A stretch of 64,000 nucleotides of DNA, taken from the NCBI GenBank assembly GCA_030340625.1, contig JAOPHQ010002295.1, forward strand, positions 62,001 to 126,000, written 5' to 3'. Source of the DNA: Merluccius polli. Lineage: Eukaryota > Chordata > Actinopteri > Gadiformes > Merlucciidae. A model generated the notes under the pieces. That model was given only the letters and a program-made list of their open reading frames with translations, was not told the origin of the DNA and ran no database searches. This document shows, in pieces, positions 60,721-64,000 of this stretch. Position 1 is the first letter of the stretch. Each line of letters starts with the position of its first letter. The position numbers and the translations under genes are program-made.

Positions 60721-60839
60721 GTAGTGGTGGTTGATGAATTAGCAAGTGACACGTGGTATATACACAGAATACAAGGAAAAATATGAACACACAATGTAAA
60801 TAAGCAGAAAAAGAAAATAAAAAAATAATAATAAAAAAA

Positions 60840-60849
60840 TATATAATAT

Positions 60850-60933
<84 letters not shown>

Positions 60934-60960
60934 TATATATAAATATATATAAATAGATGG
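60840..60960. repeat. (AT)n microsatellite
   Basis: More than 100 bases of almost pure AT with a few interruptions. Confidence 0.95.
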
Positions 60961-61669
60961 TGTGGGATATAAACAAATAATAAAAGGATAAATATGAACA
61001 TCCAGTAAATAAGTGGCATAGTCTCTGGGGGGTAGTAGACAGGACATCCAGTTAGGGGTGGGAGGAAGTCATAGGGACTGAATGTGCCACACAGATTGTC
61101 ATGTGGGAAGACGAGGCGGAGGTCGGTCCTGGTTCGGTCTATTTGGAAACAGGAGTGGCGTGCGGCTCCATTTCAACATCAGGGGGAGGCTTGACATCTG
61201 TGGCAGCGGCACAATGGCGACCACCACACTGCGCGTTGAGGAAGGTGGGGATGTAGGCCAGACCGAGTGCAGCCGTCCAGACGTCAGGGAGGAGGATGGG
61301 GTGCAGCTCCACTCGGACGTCCGTCGAGAAGAAAAACCTTTTATAGTGGGGGCAGGTAGATGCAGGCCATGAAAGTGCATTTCAAAGCCATGTCATCCGA
61401 GCCGTTCTTTAACAGGGGGACACACTGAAATAGCCTTATGGGCGTACTCTCCGTTTTTTTCTTGTCTCTTCCTCTATTACTCTCGTGTCTTCAGTTGCAT
61501 AAAGTTGCTGATGCAAATAAAGTCAAAGTCAGTCAACGTGTATTGATGAGCCCAGTGATTAGTTTGGCAGTGCACTAAGCATCCATCCGTACCGGTATTG
61601 TAAAGAGATACGTGAAGGCCTCAGATTTGATCCAAGCAAAACATGTATTTATAACGGTGTTTAATGTTT

Positions 61670-61800
61670 ATATCCACTGACTCATTATACTCTCATCCAA
61701 AGCGACTGACAGTGAATTCTGATGAAATTAACGAGCAGGTCTCCCTGGAGGATCGTCGGCACAGAACCCGGTCTACTAGGACACTACGCTACATTCAGCA
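61670..61800 (-). repeat. SINE remnant, minus orientation
   Basis: TCATCCAAAGCGACTGACAG then TGAATTCTGATG is the reversed common tail. It is followed by ACAGAACCCGGTCTACTAGG. Confidence 0.45.
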
Positions 61801-62142
61801 ATGATTTAAGAAATACTAAAACTGTAAATTCTCCTCATTTACAAATGACAACAATCTTGCCAAAAGGACGTTTGCAGGAAAGGCACAGATGGGATGTGCT
61901 TTAAGCACGCAGCCTAAATGACAGGGACATTACAAATCGATTTGATGACATAAAAACCAGGCTTAGATGTGTGCAGTGTGCAATCAACAACAGAAAATGA
62001 CTATATATGGCTTATGACTAAACGTCGTAGTACGGCGCGTCCTAATATTTATCAAAACTAAGCTTGTTTGAAGCTCCTAGCCTAAACTTGGAGGACGTTC
62101 TTGGAGGTGACGTCGGCGGCGGTGGCGGCGGCGGTCGCGTCA

Positions 62143-62686
62143 TGTTGTGGCCGTGACGCGCGGAGATTTCCCAGCCACAGGCTCCTGTTTTAAACCCTCC
62201 CCTGTAAACAAGGGGATTACGGTGCAGGAAAGTTGGCGAGGAGCACAGAGGAAGACTCAGAAGTTGGAAGGAAGGACAGACAGGCAGACAGACAGACAGA
62301 AATAGAGAGAACTGTTTGTGTGTGTTCGTTAGGCACTAACAGTGTAAGAAGAATCAGTTGTGTGTTCTTAGGAGGATGCATGTCTTTGTGATATTTGTAA
62401 CATTTACAAGTTAAAGTGGGTATTGTGATATCAAATGCGGTGAAATTCAATTTGAATCCATATTGTGGTATATTAGATCGAGCACTCGGTGCTCGATTAT
62501 GTTGCACTGCCAATGTTGCTATCTGTGGTTCTGTGATTGATTACTAGTCTGTCGTTGTATATTGAAGCTTAAGTAAAAGACGTGCTTTGACCGCCGCCTT
62601 GCCTCCGTGTGAATTACTACAACAGTAATAGATTAACCCGCACAGTACAGTAGTACTAAAGTACATAGTAACATAAAGCTACAACA
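62143..62686 (+). mobile_element. putative 5' LTR of a Ty3/Gypsy retrotransposon
   Basis: The segment begins TGTTGT and ends ACAACA, the inverted termini expected of an LTR, and is followed directly by a primer-binding-site-like TGGTGTCAGAAGTTGGCG (62687-62704). The matching 3' LTR is outside the window, so the left boundary is inferred. Confidence 0.55.
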
Positions 62687-62704
62687 TGGTGTCAGAAGTT
62701 GGCG
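62687..62704 (+). promoter_or_regulatory. putative primer-binding site of the Gypsy element
   Basis: Starts with TGG, complementary to a tRNA CCA end, directly after the LTR. TGGTGTCAGAAGT is frequent at this position in fish Gypsy elements. The tRNA was not identified. Confidence 0.5.
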
Positions 62705-62761
62705 TTACGGAGTGAGCCAAGGACGGTGAGCAAACTAGCTGAAGTTTAGTGTACAGCGAAC

Positions 62762-64000
62762 ATGGAGCAGTTCAAGCCACCATCGCCGCTGATACTCTCT
62801 GGCAATATAGCTGAAAACTGGCGCGGATGGGAACAACGGTTTCGGCTGTATGTGACCGCTTCAGGTGCGTTGGACAAAGAAGAGACGGTCAAAGTAGCCA
62901 TTCTCCTTCACACTGTTGGCGAAGAGGCGCTAGAAGTGTACAACACACTCACAGTTACCCCAGCCGGAGCTAACGCGACTATGGAAGAAGTTCTGAAAGC
63001 ATTCAAGGACTACTGCAGCCCGCAAAAGAACATTGTTTTCGAGCGTCATCAATTCTGGTCACACACGATGTCAACAGGAATATCGGTGGACAGATTCATC
63101 ACAGAGCTACGTCAGAAGAGCAAAAATTGTGAGTTTGGTCGCAATGAAGAAGACATGATTAGGGATAAATTAGTGTTCAGCATAAATGACACTCGTCTAA
63201 AAGAGAGACTGTTACGTGATAATGAGCTAACTCTGCGTAAGGCCATAGACACATGTAGATCTGCAGAGCTGGCCAAAACACAAATACAGGCGATGCAGAC
63301 GTCACCTGTCGTCCATGACACCTCAGTGGATGCATTAAGAAAAGCAACAGGGCAAACACGAACGGCTAGCTGGAACAAAAGCAAAACCAGCAGCAAAAAG
63401 CAAGGACCAACTGTCTGCCATAAGTGTGGCAACAAGCACGAGCCTCGTCAATGTCCAGCTTATGGAGCAGTGTGTCACAAATGCGGGAAAAACAACCATT
63501 TCTCGAAGGTATGTAAAGCCGACACTAAAAAAAGCAGCAGCTATAAGACAAAAACTGTACATAACATAGAGAGTGAAGTGGACTCTTTATACATTGGCAT
63601 GGTTCAGAATGATGACAAAAAAGTGACACGTCAAACGCACACTGTGTGGCACGAAACAGCCACAATCAGAGGCATAGCGATTAATTTCAAGCTCGACACA
63701 GGTGCCGACGCAAACGTGCTTCCCATGTCCATGTACAGGCAGATACCAGGTCCCATTCAAATGCGGCCCACAGAGACAGTGTTGATTGCATTTGGTGGAG
63801 CCCGCGTACCCGCAGATGGTGTTGTGTGTCTAAAATGCAGAACGACCAAAAGTGAAGCTGAGCTAGATTTCCATGTGACCAGCCAATCACACACGCCGAT
63901 TCTGGGTGGAGACGCATGTGAGGAGCTGCAGCTAGTGAAAAGGGTGGAGGCACTCTCAGCAAAGTGGCCGCAGCCAGGAAAACCTCTAGCCACTAAAGAG
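62762..64000 (+). CDS. Ty3/Gypsy retrotransposon Gag-protease ORF (open at window edge)
   Basis: 413 codons without a stop, running off the right edge. The capsid-like region (MEQFKPPSPLILSGN, WRGWEQRFRLYV, residues 1-200) is typical of fish K02A2.6-like Gypsy polyproteins. Two zinc knuckles follow: residues 219-231 (C-X2-C-X3-H-X4-C, one residue shorter than usual) and 238-251 (C-X2-C-X4-H-X4-C). An aspartic protease follows with FKLDTGADANVLP (D312-T-G) and ILGGDACEEL near residue 380. Reverse transcriptase, RNase H and integrase would lie beyond base 64000. No frameshift within the visible part. The start at 62762 lies 76 bases after the LTR end. Confidence 0.92.
   Translation, partial: MEQFKPPSPLILSGNIAENWRGWEQRFRLYVTASGALDKEETVKVAILLHTVGEEALEVYNTLTVTPAGANATMEEVLKAFKDYCSPQKNIVFERHQFWSHTMSTGISVDRFITELRQKSKNCEFGRNEEDMIRDKLVFSINDTRLKERLLRDNELTLRKAIDTCRSAELAKTQIQAMQTSPVVHDTSVDALRKATGQTRTASWNKSKTSSKKQGPTVCHKCGNKHEPRQCPAYGAVCHKCGKNNHFSKVCKADTKKSSSYKTKTVHNIESEVDSLYIGMVQNDDKKVTRQTHTVWHETATIRGIAINFKLDTGADANVLPMSMYRQIPGPIQMRPTETVLIAFGGARVPADGVVCLKCRTTKSEAELDFHVTSQSHTPILGGDACEELQLVKRVEALSAKWPQPGKPLATKE

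Noticed and set aside
61082..61380. Overlapping ORFs of 96 and 93 codons on opposite strands
   Set aside because: They lie in a diverged retroelement tail; composition shows no recognisable domain and no splice context.

Overview
The window is teleost fish genomic DNA. Three intron-containing vertebrate genes are split by standard GT-AG introns. The DNA between exons is packed with dinucleotide repeats, poly-C/G runs, tRNA-derived SINEs, L2-like LINE tails and DNA transposons typical of fish. The very high short-tandem-repeat density resembles that reported for cod-like fishes (Gadiformes), but that is only a hint.

Region 1 (1-about 33.6 kb, + strand) is the 3' two thirds of large1. Eleven coding exons can be read with splice phases intact and together encode 592 residues. 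They line up one-for-one with human LARGE1 residues 165-756, including both DxD motifs and the stop codon at 30808-30810. The 5' exons lie outside the window.

Region 2 (about 40.6-59 kb) holds two complete CMP-sialic acid synthetase genes, cmas, in head-to-head orientation. Copy A is on the minus strand (8 exons, 49779 down to 40645, 448 aa). Copy B is on the plus strand (8 exons, 53669-58990, 437 aa). All seven intron positions and phases agree. Identity between copies varies sharply by exon: exon 3 differs at 2 of 156 bases, exon 4 at 35 of 137, and exon 8 at about 11 of 209. This suggests patchy gene conversion or strongly uneven constraint. The 3.9 kb between the two start codons holds a nest of three pairs of terminal inverted repeats, with fragments of a Myb/SANT-like ORF and possibly a RecQ-like helicase, plus a minisatellite just upstream of copy B. 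Copy A carries a long foldback element 13 bases after its stop codon and an intact Tc1-like (DD36E) transposon in intron 4. Copy B carries a TTAA-flanked element in intron 3 that has a near-identical sister in the large1-cmas intergenic region.

Region 3 (59-64 kb) contains a minisatellite, old retroelement tails and, at the right edge, the 5' end of a Ty3/Gypsy LTR retrotransposon: putative LTR, primer-binding site and a gag-protease ORF still open at base 64000.

large1 and cmas B point right and cmas A points left, so large1 and cmas A converge while the two cmas genes diverge. LARGE1 builds matriglycan on alpha-dystroglycan in the Golgi. CMAS makes the CMP-activated sialic acid donor. Both serve glycosylation, but nothing in the sequence shows that they are co-regulated.
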